The notes below the pieces were generated by a model. It made no database searches, was not told the DNA's origin, and worked only from the letters and a program-made list of their open reading frames with translations. A stretch of DNA of 49,252 bases, taken from CAVXFS01 sp049582805 (GTDB taxonomy: Bacteria; Pseudomonadota; Gammaproteobacteria; Burkholderiales; Gallionellaceae). Position numbers and translations under genes: made by a program. Position 1 is the stretch's first letter; each line of letters begins with the position of its first letter. Shown here piece by piece: positions 18,101-26,698 of the stretch. The stretch is from positions 1 to 49,252 of the forward strand of contig JBAUUR010000125.1 of assembly GCA_049582805.1 (NCBI GenBank), written 5' to 3'.

Positions 18101-18259
18101 TGGGTGCCCGGTGTGAATAATCTCAAGCAATATGGTCGCTGGGCATTTGCCGAATTTACCGAGGTCTATCAAATCGAATCTGACTTTAAGGCCAAGGTTG
18201 AATCTGAATTTAACAAGATGATTGAAACTGTCACCACCCACTCACAGGTGGAGAAATAG
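15164..18259 (+). CDS. Type III-like restriction subunit (BPTD_3080-type helicase-nuclease)
   Basis: The 1031-residue protein is an SF2 helicase with a C-terminal nuclease. Motifs in order: Q-like FFCQVEAIETLIWL (about 126-139), Walker A ATGAGKT (176-182), DEAH (313-316), SAT (370-372), and GRALRRQ near 650 (motif VI). Near 938-962 are IPDFIVLVD and HLIVEIKGYR, a PD-(D/E)xK nuclease. Together with the adjacent methyltransferase it should translocate on DNA and cut unmodified sites, in the manner of type III Res subunits. The start region (FEHPILNSPYEYPSRYWEL) is characteristic of the group often annotated as BPTD_3080-family endonucleases. It is the first gene of a five-frame operon with gaps of 3-19 bp. 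All motifs are intact. Confidence 0.88.
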   Translation: MSDAFFEHPILNSPYEYPSRYWELDHGQPTQRIIENRRLAEYITPLPKPKKRKGQSEQSSLLLDDDKGLSTQEQEYQKTAVIINAVRQEVEKWRALPNPNTWHVTPETARLLQYWRHHIFSGVRPFFCQVEAIETLIWLTEVAPQLGKSGERFLEYLTNANNDANPELMRLALKLATGAGKTTVMAMLIAWQTINAVRHPNSKRFTRGFLVVAPGLTIKDRLRVLQPNDPDSYYQSRELIPSDMMGDIERAKIVITNFHAFKLRERIELSKGGRLLLQGRGGEELNTLETEGQMLQRVMPELMGMKNVLVINDEAHHCYREKPKAETDDEVLKGDEKKEAEENNEAARVWITGLEAVNRKLGVPHVIDLSATPFFLSGSGYVEGTLFPWTMSDFSLMDAIECGIVKLPRVPVADNIPGNEMPMFRNLWEHIRAKMPKKGRGKGDTLNPLDLPTQLQTALEALYGHYEKTFDLWAKEKISVPPCFIVVCNNTSTSKLVYDYISGFQQQHEDGTSKLIEGRFALFRNHDEHGNPLGRPRTLLIDSEQLESGEALDENFREMAIDEIERFRSEIFERGGKLADELRAGKSIDDATLLREVMNTVGKAGQLGDSIRCVVSVSMLTEGWDANTVTHVLGVRAFGTQLLCEQVIGRALRRQSYELNEDGPNKGLFNVEYADVLGIPFDFTAKPVVAPPQPPRETIQVKAIRPDRDNCEITFPRVQGYRTELPEDRLTAEFNNDSILELTPDLVGATETRNSGIIGETVDLNLVHTGDVRPSQVIYELTSHLLLTKFCDANGEPLLNLFGQLKRIAREWIEGYLVCKGGTYPAQLKYKMLADMACERIVAGITRSSLGKRPIKAVLDSYNPVGSTAHVNFNTSKLDRWQTDARRCQINWVILDSDWEAEFCRVAESHPRVKAYVKNHNLGLEVPYRYGSETRKYIPDFIVLVDDGHGEKDLLHLIVEIKGYRREDAKEKKNTMDVYWVPGVNNLKQYGRWAFAEFTEVYQIESDFKAKVESEFNKMIETVTTHSQVEK

Positions 18260-18262
18260 AAT

Positions 18263-20008
18263 ATGGCCAAGAAACCCAAAACCCCGCTCACCGTCGAATC
18301 CCTCAAGCATGACGAGGCCACGCGCAAAAACATCCCTACCGCCGAATACCAGTCGGTAATGCAGAAGGCAGAGCTGACTCCTGTCCGCGTAGCATACGAG
18401 CGCCGCAACCGCGACCTCGATCCGCAACTGGTGTGGCGCGGCAAGGACGAGCAGGACTGGTCTGATTTGGTGGTACACGCGCCGCCGCTCTATATCCAGG
18501 AGAAGGTACACCCCAAGGTGCTGATAGACGATCTGAAGCGGCAAACCGAACAAGCCGAGGCAGGCAAGGCAGTCAATCAGTCGGGCTTCACCACCGACCT
18601 ATTCGGCGACTTCAACGGCCTGCCAGATGACGGTGCCAAGACGGAGTTCTACCAGCACGACGCACACTGGGCTAACCGCATGATCCTTGGCGATAGCCTG
18701 CAAGTGATGGCCAGTCTGGCTGAGCGCGAAGGGCTGCGCGGCAAGGTGCAGTGCATCTACTTTGATCCGCCCTACGGCATCAAATTCAACTCCAACTTTC
18801 AATGGTCTACCACCAGTCGCGATGTAAAGGACGGCAACACCGACCACATTACCCGCGAGCCGGAACAGGTCAAGGCGTTCCGCGATACCTGGCGCGATGG
18901 TATTCACTCCTACCTGACCTATCTGCGCGACCGGCTGACCGTAGCGCGAGATTTGCTGACTGACTCTGGGTCGATCTTTGTGCAGATCGGGGATGAGAAT
19001 GTTCATAGAGTCAGGGCAGTGATGGATGAAGTGTTTGGTGAGGAGAATTTAATTTCACAAATTGCATTTAGGACTACTACTGGCCGTGCTGGTGAGTTCC
19101 TTTCTTCATCATCAAACTACATAATTTGGTTCTCGAAAAGCAGTGAGAAGTGTAAATATCGATCTGCGTATCAAGACAAAAGTGCTGGCTCATCAACAGA
19201 GCAAGTTTATTCATTGATACGAAGTCCAGATGGAACTAACGCGAGGATGACTCAGATGCAGCGTCGAAATCCTTCGACATTGCCAAATGATGTACGCCAA
19301 TTTCGACCAGATAATTTGACATCTCAGTCTGCAAGTGCCACTACACTTTTCGAGTTTGAGTTTAATGGGTCGAAATTTGCTACGCCAAAGAAAGGCGGTT
19401 GGAAAACTAACATCACAGGTATGACTAGGCTTGCCAAGGCAGAACGACTTTGGCCAACCTCCAAAGGCACGGTGCAGTATGTACGCTTTCTGGACGATTT
19501 CTCGGTAATTCCATATTCAAATGTATGGACTGATACAGGCACAGGCTCATTTACAGAAGACAAAGTATATGTTGTCCAAACAAGTTCAAAGGTTATAGAG
19601 CGCTGCATTCTCATGGCCACCGACCCCGGCGACCTCGTGCTTGATCCCACCTGCGGTTCCGGCACAACCGCCTACGTCGCAGAACAATGGGGCCGTCGCT
19701 GGATCACCATCGACACTTCCCGCGTCGCGCTGGCCTTGGCTCGCGCTCGCATCATGGGCGCACGCTATCCTTACTACCATCTGGCCGACAGCCGAGAAGG
19801 GCAGATCAAGGAAGGCGAAGTTACACGCACCGTACCGTCCAATCAGCCCACACGCGGCAATATCCGTCAGGGCTTTGTCTACGAGCGTGTGCCGCACGTC
19901 ACCCTGAAATCCATCGCCAACAATACCGAGATCGACGTGATCTGGGACAAGTTTCAGATGACACTGGAACCTCTGCGCGAACAACTCAACAAGGCGCTGA
20001 ACAAGTAA
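18263..20008 (+). CDS. Type III-like DNA methyltransferase, N-terminal part (ends at an in-frame TAA)
   Basis: The 581 residues carry ILGDS (141-145), DPPYG (168-172), and, C-terminal to it, motif I DLVLDPTCGSGTTAYVAEQ (about 455-473). Having DPPY before the SAM motif is the beta-class order seen in type III Mod proteins, which methylate N6-adenine. Residues about 255-440 are the target-recognition region and look AT-richer than the flanks. The TAA at 20006-20008 falls within the reading frame of a longer protein: the same frame continues open for 354 codons to 21073. Both catalytic motifs are present, so this part might still methylate DNA. It begins four bases after the restriction gene stop. 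Confidence 0.85.
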   Translation: MAKKPKTPLTVESLKHDEATRKNIPTAEYQSVMQKAELTPVRVAYERRNRDLDPQLVWRGKDEQDWSDLVVHAPPLYIQEKVHPKVLIDDLKRQTEQAEAGKAVNQSGFTTDLFGDFNGLPDDGAKTEFYQHDAHWANRMILGDSLQVMASLAEREGLRGKVQCIYFDPPYGIKFNSNFQWSTTSRDVKDGNTDHITREPEQVKAFRDTWRDGIHSYLTYLRDRLTVARDLLTDSGSIFVQIGDENVHRVRAVMDEVFGEENLISQIAFRTTTGRAGEFLSSSSNYIIWFSKSSEKCKYRSAYQDKSAGSSTEQVYSLIRSPDGTNARMTQMQRRNPSTLPNDVRQFRPDNLTSQSASATTLFEFEFNGSKFATPKKGGWKTNITGMTRLAKAERLWPTSKGTVQYVRFLDDFSVIPYSNVWTDTGTGSFTEDKVYVVQTSSKVIERCILMATDPGDLVLDPTCGSGTTAYVAEQWGRRWITIDTSRVALALARARIMGARYPYYHLADSREGQIKEGEVTRTVPSNQPTRGNIRQGFVYERVPHVTLKSIANNTEIDVIWDKFQMTLEPLREQLNKALNK

Positions 20009-21073
20009 TTTAAGGAATGGGAAATTCTGCGCGAAGCGGATACCAAGTGGCCTTATGCCGCGAAGAAGCTGCACGCCGACTGGTGGCAAGCACGCATTGC
20101 CCGCCAGAAAGAAATTGATGCATCGATCGCTGCCAAGGCCGAGTCCGAATATCTCTACGACAAACCCTATGAGGACAAGAAGAAAGTTCGTGTCGCCGGG
20201 CCGTTCACCGTCGAAAGCCTGTCTCCCCACCGTGTACTCGGCATTGACGAAAACGATGAATTGATCGACCGTGCCACAAAGACTGAACCGGGCTATGGCG
20301 AGGAACGCGACTTTGTCCAGATTATTCTGGAAAACCTCAAAACTGCCGGTGTGCAACAGGCGCACAAGGAAGACAAGATCACCTTCACCGCGCTCACCCC
20401 GTGGCCGGGTGATCTGGTCTGCGCCGAAGGGCGTTATGAAGAATCCGGCAGCGAAAAACGCGCCGCCATTTTCATCGGCCCCGAGTTTGGCACCGTCTCC
20501 CGCCCCGATTTGGTTTCGGCTGCGAGAGAAGCAGGTGACTCTGGCTTTGATGTACTCATCGCCTGCGCTTTCAACTACGATGCGCACTCATCCGAATTCG
20601 ACAAACTCGGTCGCATCCCCGTGCTCAAGGCGCGAATGAACGCGGACCTGCACATGGCCGACGATCTCAAGAACACCGGCAAGGGCAACCTGTTTGTCAT
20701 CTTCGGTGAACCGGACATCGACATCTTGCCAGCCGACGGTGGCCAGGTTCGCGTCAAGGTTAACGGCGTGGACGTGTTCCATCCAAACACAGGTGAAGTC
20801 CGCAGCGACGGTGCCGAAGGCATCGCCTGCTGGTTCATCGACACCGACTACAACGAAGAAAGCTTCTTCGTCCGCCACGCCTACTTCCTCGGCGCGAACG
20901 ATCCCTACAAAGCACTCAAAACCACCCTCAAAGCCGAGATCAACGAAGAAGCTTGGGCATCCCTCAACAGCGACACCTCACGGCCATTCGATAAACCGAA
21001 GTCCGGGCGAATTGCGGTGAAGGTCATCAACCATCTGGGGGATGAGGTGATGAAGGTGTTCAAGCTGATCTGA
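20009..21073 (+). pseudogene. C-terminal part of the type III-like methyltransferase, after the TAA
   Basis: The frame directly downstream of the TAA is open and reads FKEWEILREADTKWPYAAKKLHADWW, KEIDASIAAKAESEYLYD and VRVAGPFTVESLSPHRVL, then a domain ending DEVMKVFKLI. This is continuous with the upstream part in sense and style, and the whole would be about 936 residues, the usual length for this family. There is no ATG in frame before 20261 (a TTG), so independent translation is unlikely. A single base change (for instance CAA to TAA) explains it. It could also be read through. The downstream gene follows 12 bases later. Confidence 0.8.
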
Positions 21074-21085
21074 GGATATAGAAAA

Positions 21086-24000
21086 ATGCACACGGTCGAA
21101 AAAACGATGGCTTACGAAAACATCACGGCTGTCGGAAATGCCTCACAGTTATCAGTCGATGCTTTTGTCCGATCTCTCGCGGTAAACCGCGGGCGCCCTG
21201 TGTGCTTGTTACTCGGTGCAGGAGCATCCATCTCCTCTGGCATGCCGACCGCCCAGCGCTGCATCTGGGAATGGAAGCAGGACATCTTTGTAACGAACAA
21301 CCCGACACTTAGGGAGTCAGTCGGCGAGCTTTCATTACCCGGCACTCGGCAGCGCATCCAACGTTGGCTAGATCAGCGAGGGCGCTATCCAGCCGCAGAT
21401 AGTCCTGAAGAATATTCTTTCTACGCTAGGGAGTGTTACCCGACTGGGCAAGACCGACGCAGCTTCTTTCAGTCCTATGTTAGCCAGGCAAAACCCCATA
21501 CGGGTTATCGTCTGATTCCTTTGCTAGCCAAATCTGGTCTTGTCCGGTCAGTTTGGACTACGAACTTCGACGGCCTAGTTGGGCGTGCTTGCTCTGCGGC
21601 TGACATTGTATGTGTCGAAGTTGGTATCGACACGGTTCATCGGGCAACGCGGCAGCATGCGAGTGGTGAACTCCGCGTCGTCTCACTGCACGGGGACTAT
21701 CGCTACGATGAGCTGAAAAACACCACTGAAGAACTAAAGCGCCAAGAGGCTGGGTTGCTCACAGAGTTCCTTCACGAGCTACATGGCTACGACCTCGTCG
21801 TTATCGGCTATAGCGGCCGTGACACTTCCCTTATGGTCATGCTGCAACAGGCCTATGCCGAGTCAAGTCCGTCTCGTCTGTTCTGGTGTGGTTTTGGCGA
21901 GGATTTAGCCGTGCCTGTCGAGGCATTGCTAGCCAACGCAGTTGCCGCCGGCCGGGATGCATTTTATGTACCGTCAGAGGGATTCGATGACCTCATATCC
22001 CGGATGGCGCTTAGACAGTTGGAAGGTGAGCCCCTTGCAGATGCGAAGAGGCTTCTTGCGGCTGTCGCAGAAACAGCGACTCCCCCGGCGGCGTTCTCAG
22101 CACCCCAGATTCCTGCAACATCACTCGTCAAAAGCAATGCCTACCCCTTGACCTGCCCTGGACAGGCTCTCAAGTTCGACCTAGCAGTACCTAATGATGT
22201 AAACCTCCGCGCATGGCTTGATGAGCATATGTCCGCAACAGCTGGCGTTATTGTCGGCATGAAAGAAGGAGCATTGGCACTGTCCGATTCCCAGCACATA
22301 CAGAAAGCATTCGGCACTGCACTTCGTGGTAACCCAGTTGCGGTGGCGCTATCCGAGGAGGACATTGCCAAAGACCGACGAATTCAATCACTTTTACGTC
22401 GGGCTTTGGTTCAGAGCATCGCCAAGCAGTTGCATGCGGAAACTGACGGAAGCCGACGAGTATGGGAAACATCTTCCTACAAAGACCAAACTCTGGATGG
22501 CTTAAAATACCGCATGCACCGCGCTCTATCCTTTCGGTTGATTTCCTTAGCTGGTAAGCCGCATGTGGTGCTGATGCCTGAGGTCGTTGCCAAGTTACCG
22601 AGTGGACAGCTTGCAGATCGTGACTCAAGCAAGGTGTTGCGTAATGCCATCTATGGGTATCAGCACAACGATGTTTTTGATAGTGACCTGAAACACTGGA
22701 CGAATAAGATATCGGGAATTGACATCCAGGAACCAGGGGGAGGAAGGTTTCGAATTGCACAGGCGCCTGTTTATGCCGGGCTTGCTCAGAAAGGGAGAAG
22801 CCCTCTTTCGGATGTAATGCAACGGCATGCGAGGCAAAGCGGACTCGTGGTTTCAGATGCCAGCTTGATATTTTGCGCATCTAACGGCAAGAACGAAGTG
22901 AAGAACGCTAATCCTCTAAAGGGATTGGTTGAGAACAGGCCTTGGGACTATCAACTCACTAGCTCTGGGCTCTCTCCTACAATTGATATCGCTGCAATCT
23001 GTCCTCTGGCATATTCAGCCAAGCTCAAACTTTTCTTGGCTCAGTTTCAGGAGCGGTCGCACCCAAATAAGTCTGAGCAAGACTATCTTCAGGACTTCCC
23101 CGGATTTTCAGCCGCGTTTGGGCTGCCATTGACTTACCCAAAACCAGGTGAGGCTTCGTGGATCGAACTAGATGATGTGGTATCAGGGGATACGTTGTCA
23201 GCTGCAAAGCAGCTCGCACAAAGGATTTGTCGGGCTTTAGATGCAATTCGCGGTCTACGACCCGCGTCTGTCGTGGCTATCTTTGTTCCGACGCGATGGG
23301 CACCATACAAGGTTATTGATGCCGATACGGAACAATTCAATCTTCATGATTACGTAAAGGCGTATGCGGCGAGACAAGGTCAAAGCACTCAATTTATTCG
23401 GGAAGAGACAACAGTAACTCCGCAGCCTTGTCGGGTTCGGTGGTGGCTTTCTCTAGCCCTTTACGCCAAGGCACTTCGAACGCCTTGGCGTCTCGACTGC
23501 CTTGATGACGAGACTGCATTTGTTGGAATAGGGTACAGCATCGACATGGCAGCTACTCGTGGGAATCATGTTTTACTTGGATGCAGTCATATATACAGCG
23601 CACGAGGCGAGGGCTTGCAATTTCGGCTGGGGCGCATCGATAATCCCATCATTAGAGGCAGAAATCCCTTCATGTCGGAAGATGATGCCCGCAGAACGGG
23701 CGAGACTATTCGGCAACTATTCTATGACGCAAAGATGCATTTACCAAAGCGAGTAGTCGTACACAAGCGCACGCCATTCATAGCTGAGGAACAACGAGGG
23801 TTACTGCAAGGATTGGACGGTGTCGCCAATGTTGAGTTAATCGAGATCAATATAGAAGAGTCACTGCGTTACCTTGCGTCAAAGCTGGTTGACGGGAAAC
23901 CAGTGATAGACAAGTTCCCAATCCCACGCGGCGCCGTTGTTGTTCAGAATTCAAATACCGCGCTTCTGTGGGTCCACGGATCTGCACCAAGTGCGCAGAA

Positions 24001-24250
24001 TCCGAATTTCAAATATTACCAAGGAAAGCGCCGCATACCGGCGCCTCTGCTTATCCGTCGGTACCTTGGCCAATCAGATATTGTTCAGGTAACAACCGAA
24101 ATTCTTGGTTTGTCGAAAATGAACTGGAACACATTCGACTACTACTCGCGCTTACCAGCTACGCTCGATTCTGCTAGTGCAATAGCGAAGGTGGGAACGT
24201 ATCTTAGCGGATTCGGGTCCGCGCCCTATGACTACCGGCTGCTTATCTAA
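21086..24250 (+). CDS. Single-chain SIR2-APAZ-PIWI prokaryotic Argonaute
   Basis: The 1054-residue protein has three parts. Residues 35-300 are a SIR2 domain: LLLGAGAS (42-48), VWTTNFDG (157-164), LHGD (201-204) and GYSGRDTSL (241-249), with the Asn and His of NADase sirtuins. About 340-620 is an APAZ-like region. About 640-1054 is a PIWI domain: VGIGYSID (near 816), KRVVVHKRTPF, IEINIEESLRYL, and the typical end WNTFDYYSRLPATLDSASAIAKVGTY. The usual first catalytic Asp of PIWI is Gly816 here, so slicing is lost, as in short Argonautes. In relatives, guide-directed target recognition triggers NAD depletion and abortive infection. The fused order resembles the published short-Argonaute clade with SIR2-APAZ joined to PIWI. 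GAGGA precedes the start; 12 bp after the methyltransferase. Confidence 0.88.
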   Translation: MHTVEKTMAYENITAVGNASQLSVDAFVRSLAVNRGRPVCLLLGAGASISSGMPTAQRCIWEWKQDIFVTNNPTLRESVGELSLPGTRQRIQRWLDQRGRYPAADSPEEYSFYARECYPTGQDRRSFFQSYVSQAKPHTGYRLIPLLAKSGLVRSVWTTNFDGLVGRACSAADIVCVEVGIDTVHRATRQHASGELRVVSLHGDYRYDELKNTTEELKRQEAGLLTEFLHELHGYDLVVIGYSGRDTSLMVMLQQAYAESSPSRLFWCGFGEDLAVPVEALLANAVAAGRDAFYVPSEGFDDLISRMALRQLEGEPLADAKRLLAAVAETATPPAAFSAPQIPATSLVKSNAYPLTCPGQALKFDLAVPNDVNLRAWLDEHMSATAGVIVGMKEGALALSDSQHIQKAFGTALRGNPVAVALSEEDIAKDRRIQSLLRRALVQSIAKQLHAETDGSRRVWETSSYKDQTLDGLKYRMHRALSFRLISLAGKPHVVLMPEVVAKLPSGQLADRDSSKVLRNAIYGYQHNDVFDSDLKHWTNKISGIDIQEPGGGRFRIAQAPVYAGLAQKGRSPLSDVMQRHARQSGLVVSDASLIFCASNGKNEVKNANPLKGLVENRPWDYQLTSSGLSPTIDIAAICPLAYSAKLKLFLAQFQERSHPNKSEQDYLQDFPGFSAAFGLPLTYPKPGEASWIELDDVVSGDTLSAAKQLAQRICRALDAIRGLRPASVVAIFVPTRWAPYKVIDADTEQFNLHDYVKAYAARQGQSTQFIREETTVTPQPCRVRWWLSLALYAKALRTPWRLDCLDDETAFVGIGYSIDMAATRGNHVLLGCSHIYSARGEGLQFRLGRIDNPIIRGRNPFMSEDDARRTGETIRQLFYDAKMHLPKRVVVHKRTPFIAEEQRGLLQGLDGVANVELIEINIEESLRYLASKLVDGKPVIDKFPIPRGAVVVQNSNTALLWVHGSAPSAQNPNFKYYQGKRRIPAPLLIRRYLGQSDIVQVTTEILGLSKMNWNTFDYYSRLPATLDSASAIAKVGTYLSGFGSAPYDYRLLI

Positions 24251-24269
24251 TAGGGGGCGCATTCTAGTC

Positions 24270-26351
24270 ATGGACTTCAGAATCGCCGACACCTTTACCG
24301 ACAGCCTCGCCAAACTCACTGGCGATGAGCAGAAGGCCGTCAAGACCACCGCATTTGATTTGCAAATGAACCCGGCCAATCCCGGCATGAGTTTCCACAA
24401 GCTGGACAAGGCGCGGGACAAGAATTTCTGGTCGGTGCGGGTGAGCAGCGATATCCGTATGATTGTTCATAAGACTGCTGCGAGTCTGATGCTGTGCTAT
24501 GTGGATCACCACGACAACGCCTATGACTGGGCAGCAAGACGCAAACTGGAAACACATCCGCAAACCGGCGCGGCTCAGTTGGTGGAGATACGTGAGACGG
24601 TGCAGGAAATCGTTATACCCAAGTATGTCGAGGTGGCGCAATACGCTGCACCAAAGCCGCGCCTATTCGACCATGTCGCCTCAGAGGTGCTTCTGAGCTA
24701 CGGTGTGCCGGAAGAGTGGTTGCTTGATGTGCAACAGGCAAACGAGGACAGCCTGCTTGACCTTGCCGACCATCTACCCGCCGAAGCGTCAGAAGCCTTG
24801 CTGGAGCTGGCTACTGGTGGCAAGCCGCAAATTTATCAAACTGTTGTCCCGGGTACCGATCCTTTTGCACATCCTGATGCGCAGCGCCGATTTCGGGTGA
24901 TGAATGATGTTGAAGAATTGGAACGTGCGCTGGAATTTCCCTGGGAGAAGTGGACGATTTTTCTCCATCCTGCACAGCGGCAGTGGGTTGAGCGGGATTA
25001 CACTGGCCCGGCACGGGTCTCAGGTTCGGCGGGTACAGGCAAGACCATCGTTGCACTGCATCGTGCAGTGTTTCTGGCGCGGCAACATCCTGAATCACGC
25101 GTGCTGCTCACCACGTTCTCCGATACCTTGGCGAACGCATTGCGCACCAAGCTGCGGCGGTTGATCAGCAACGAGCCGCGTCTGGCGGAACGGCTGGAAG
25201 TGCATTCTATGAATGCAATAGGCGAGCGGCTTTATGAATTGCATTTTGGCCGACCGAAAATCGCCAGCCCTGACAAGATCAGGCAGTTGCTTATTGAAGC
25301 AGCTAGCAAGCCGGATGGGAATAAATTCAGTCCACACTTCCTGAAGACGGAATGGGACGAAATTGTTGATGCTTGGCAGTTGGATAGCTGGGACGCGTAT
25401 CGTGATGTGAAGAGGCTGGGACGAAAGACACGCCTGCCTGAACAACAGCGTGCTTTGTTGTGGACAATTTTCGATGCTATGCGAAGTGCATTAAAGTCGC
25501 AGGGGCTGATTACCCACGCAGAGATGTTCAGCCAATTGGCATCGCAGATTGCAGAACGAAAAAAACCGCCTTTCGATTTCGCCGTGATGGACGAGTCGCA
25601 GGATGTCAGCATCGCGCAGCTGCGTTTCCTTGCTGCGCTAGGTGCTTGGCGACCCGATGCGCTGTTCTTTGCAGGAGATTTAGGTCAGCGTATTTTTCAG
25701 CAGCCATTTTCGTGGAAATCCATTGGGGTGGACATTCGCGGACGCTCACGCACGCTGCACATTAACTACCGCACTTCTCACCAAATCAGGAGGCAGGCTG
25801 ATCGGTTACTGGGGCCGGAAGTATCCGATGTGGATGGCAATACGGAAGACCGTCGTGAAACGGTGTCTGTGTTCAATGGCACCGCACCGGTTATTAAATC
25901 ACTGGCCAGCCAGGAAGATGAAATCAGGGTGGCCTCGGAATGGTTGCGGGATCGAAGCAATGAGGGAATCGCACCTCACGAGATCGGCGTATTCGTTCGC
26001 TCTGATGCGGAACTGGATCGCGCTAGTGCGGCAGTCGGCAAGGCTGGGCTGCCATACAAGGTGCTTGACGAACGAGTAGAAACAACTAGCGGTTACGTCT
26101 CCATCAGCACCATGCACCTGGCCAAAGGGTTGGAGTTCCGCGTGGTAGTGGTGATGGCCTGTGACGATGAAATTATCCCCTTGCAATCGCGCATCGAAAC
26201 GGTAGCCGACAACGCCGACCTAGAAGAGGTCTACAACACCGAACGTCATTTGCTCTATGTTGCCTGCACCCGCGCGCGGGATCATCTGCTGGTGACCTGC
26301 GTTGACCCTGCATCGGAGTTTCTTGATGATTTGCGGGTCGAGGTTGGCTGA
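24270..26351 (+). CDS. UvrD-type SF1 helicase with RelE/ParE-like N-terminal domain
   Basis: The 693-residue protein begins with about 95 residues of RelE/ParE-like fold (SLAKLTGDEQKAVKTTAF, then FWSVRVSSDIRMIVHK, then LCYVDHHDNAYDWAARR). A linker follows, then a complete superfamily 1 helicase: HPAQRQWVERDY, Walker A GSAGTGKT (252-259), VMDESQDVS, GDLGQRIFQQPFSW, the LHINYRTSHQIR motif, STMHLAKGLEFRVVVVM, and LLYVACTRARDHL. It should unwind or clear DNA at the expense of ATP. I chose the ATG at 24270 because AGGGGG precedes it; a longer frame from 24228 overlaps the Argonaute stop. It lies 19 bp after the Argonaute gene and is the last gene of the operon. Confidence 0.85.
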   Translation: MDFRIADTFTDSLAKLTGDEQKAVKTTAFDLQMNPANPGMSFHKLDKARDKNFWSVRVSSDIRMIVHKTAASLMLCYVDHHDNAYDWAARRKLETHPQTGAAQLVEIRETVQEIVIPKYVEVAQYAAPKPRLFDHVASEVLLSYGVPEEWLLDVQQANEDSLLDLADHLPAEASEALLELATGGKPQIYQTVVPGTDPFAHPDAQRRFRVMNDVEELERALEFPWEKWTIFLHPAQRQWVERDYTGPARVSGSAGTGKTIVALHRAVFLARQHPESRVLLTTFSDTLANALRTKLRRLISNEPRLAERLEVHSMNAIGERLYELHFGRPKIASPDKIRQLLIEAASKPDGNKFSPHFLKTEWDEIVDAWQLDSWDAYRDVKRLGRKTRLPEQQRALLWTIFDAMRSALKSQGLITHAEMFSQLASQIAERKKPPFDFAVMDESQDVSIAQLRFLAALGAWRPDALFFAGDLGQRIFQQPFSWKSIGVDIRGRSRTLHINYRTSHQIRRQADRLLGPEVSDVDGNTEDRRETVSVFNGTAPVIKSLASQEDEIRVASEWLRDRSNEGIAPHEIGVFVRSDAELDRASAAVGKAGLPYKVLDERVETTSGYVSISTMHLAKGLEFRVVVVMACDDEIIPLQSRIETVADNADLEEVYNTERHLLYVACTRARDHLLVTCVDPASEFLDDLRVEVG

Positions 26352-26698
26352 TACAGTCCCTTAGAGAGGTAGCCCCGCATCTCACTTACACCGAAATCCT
26401 GAAAGTCAAATTCCTGTTCGGCTTGGCTGGTTGAAAGCCGTTCTTGCGCCATCCCTTCGCGTCAGCTTGCCGCTTGCAGTAGCCGTGTGAATCCAACTTA
26501 CGAAAGCGTTCGTCACTTCAAGCCTTCCCTCCGGTTTCGGCAATAAACCGTGGCTGTGCTCGTTTCACTGTGCGCAGGCCGCACCACTTTTTTGCCTTCT
26601 GGCTTTCCGTTCCTTTCCTTGCTTTCGACGTTTGCGCTGCCGCGACACGGCTCCAAAACGCAAGCAGCAAACCGACAAACAAACGAAGGAGAAAGACC
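26352..26698. other. Gene-free stretch between helicase and radC-like gene
   Basis: About 350 bases with no supported gene on either strand. The short frames here lack ribosome sites and protein-like composition. The last 20 bases hold AAGGAG, the ribosome site of the next gene. I see no clear terminator after the helicase. Confidence 0.5.

Noticed and set aside
20261..21073. Separate gene beginning at TTG 20261
   Set aside because: The same frame is open and family-like from 20009 onward, so this is the tail of the methyltransferase rather than an independent gene.
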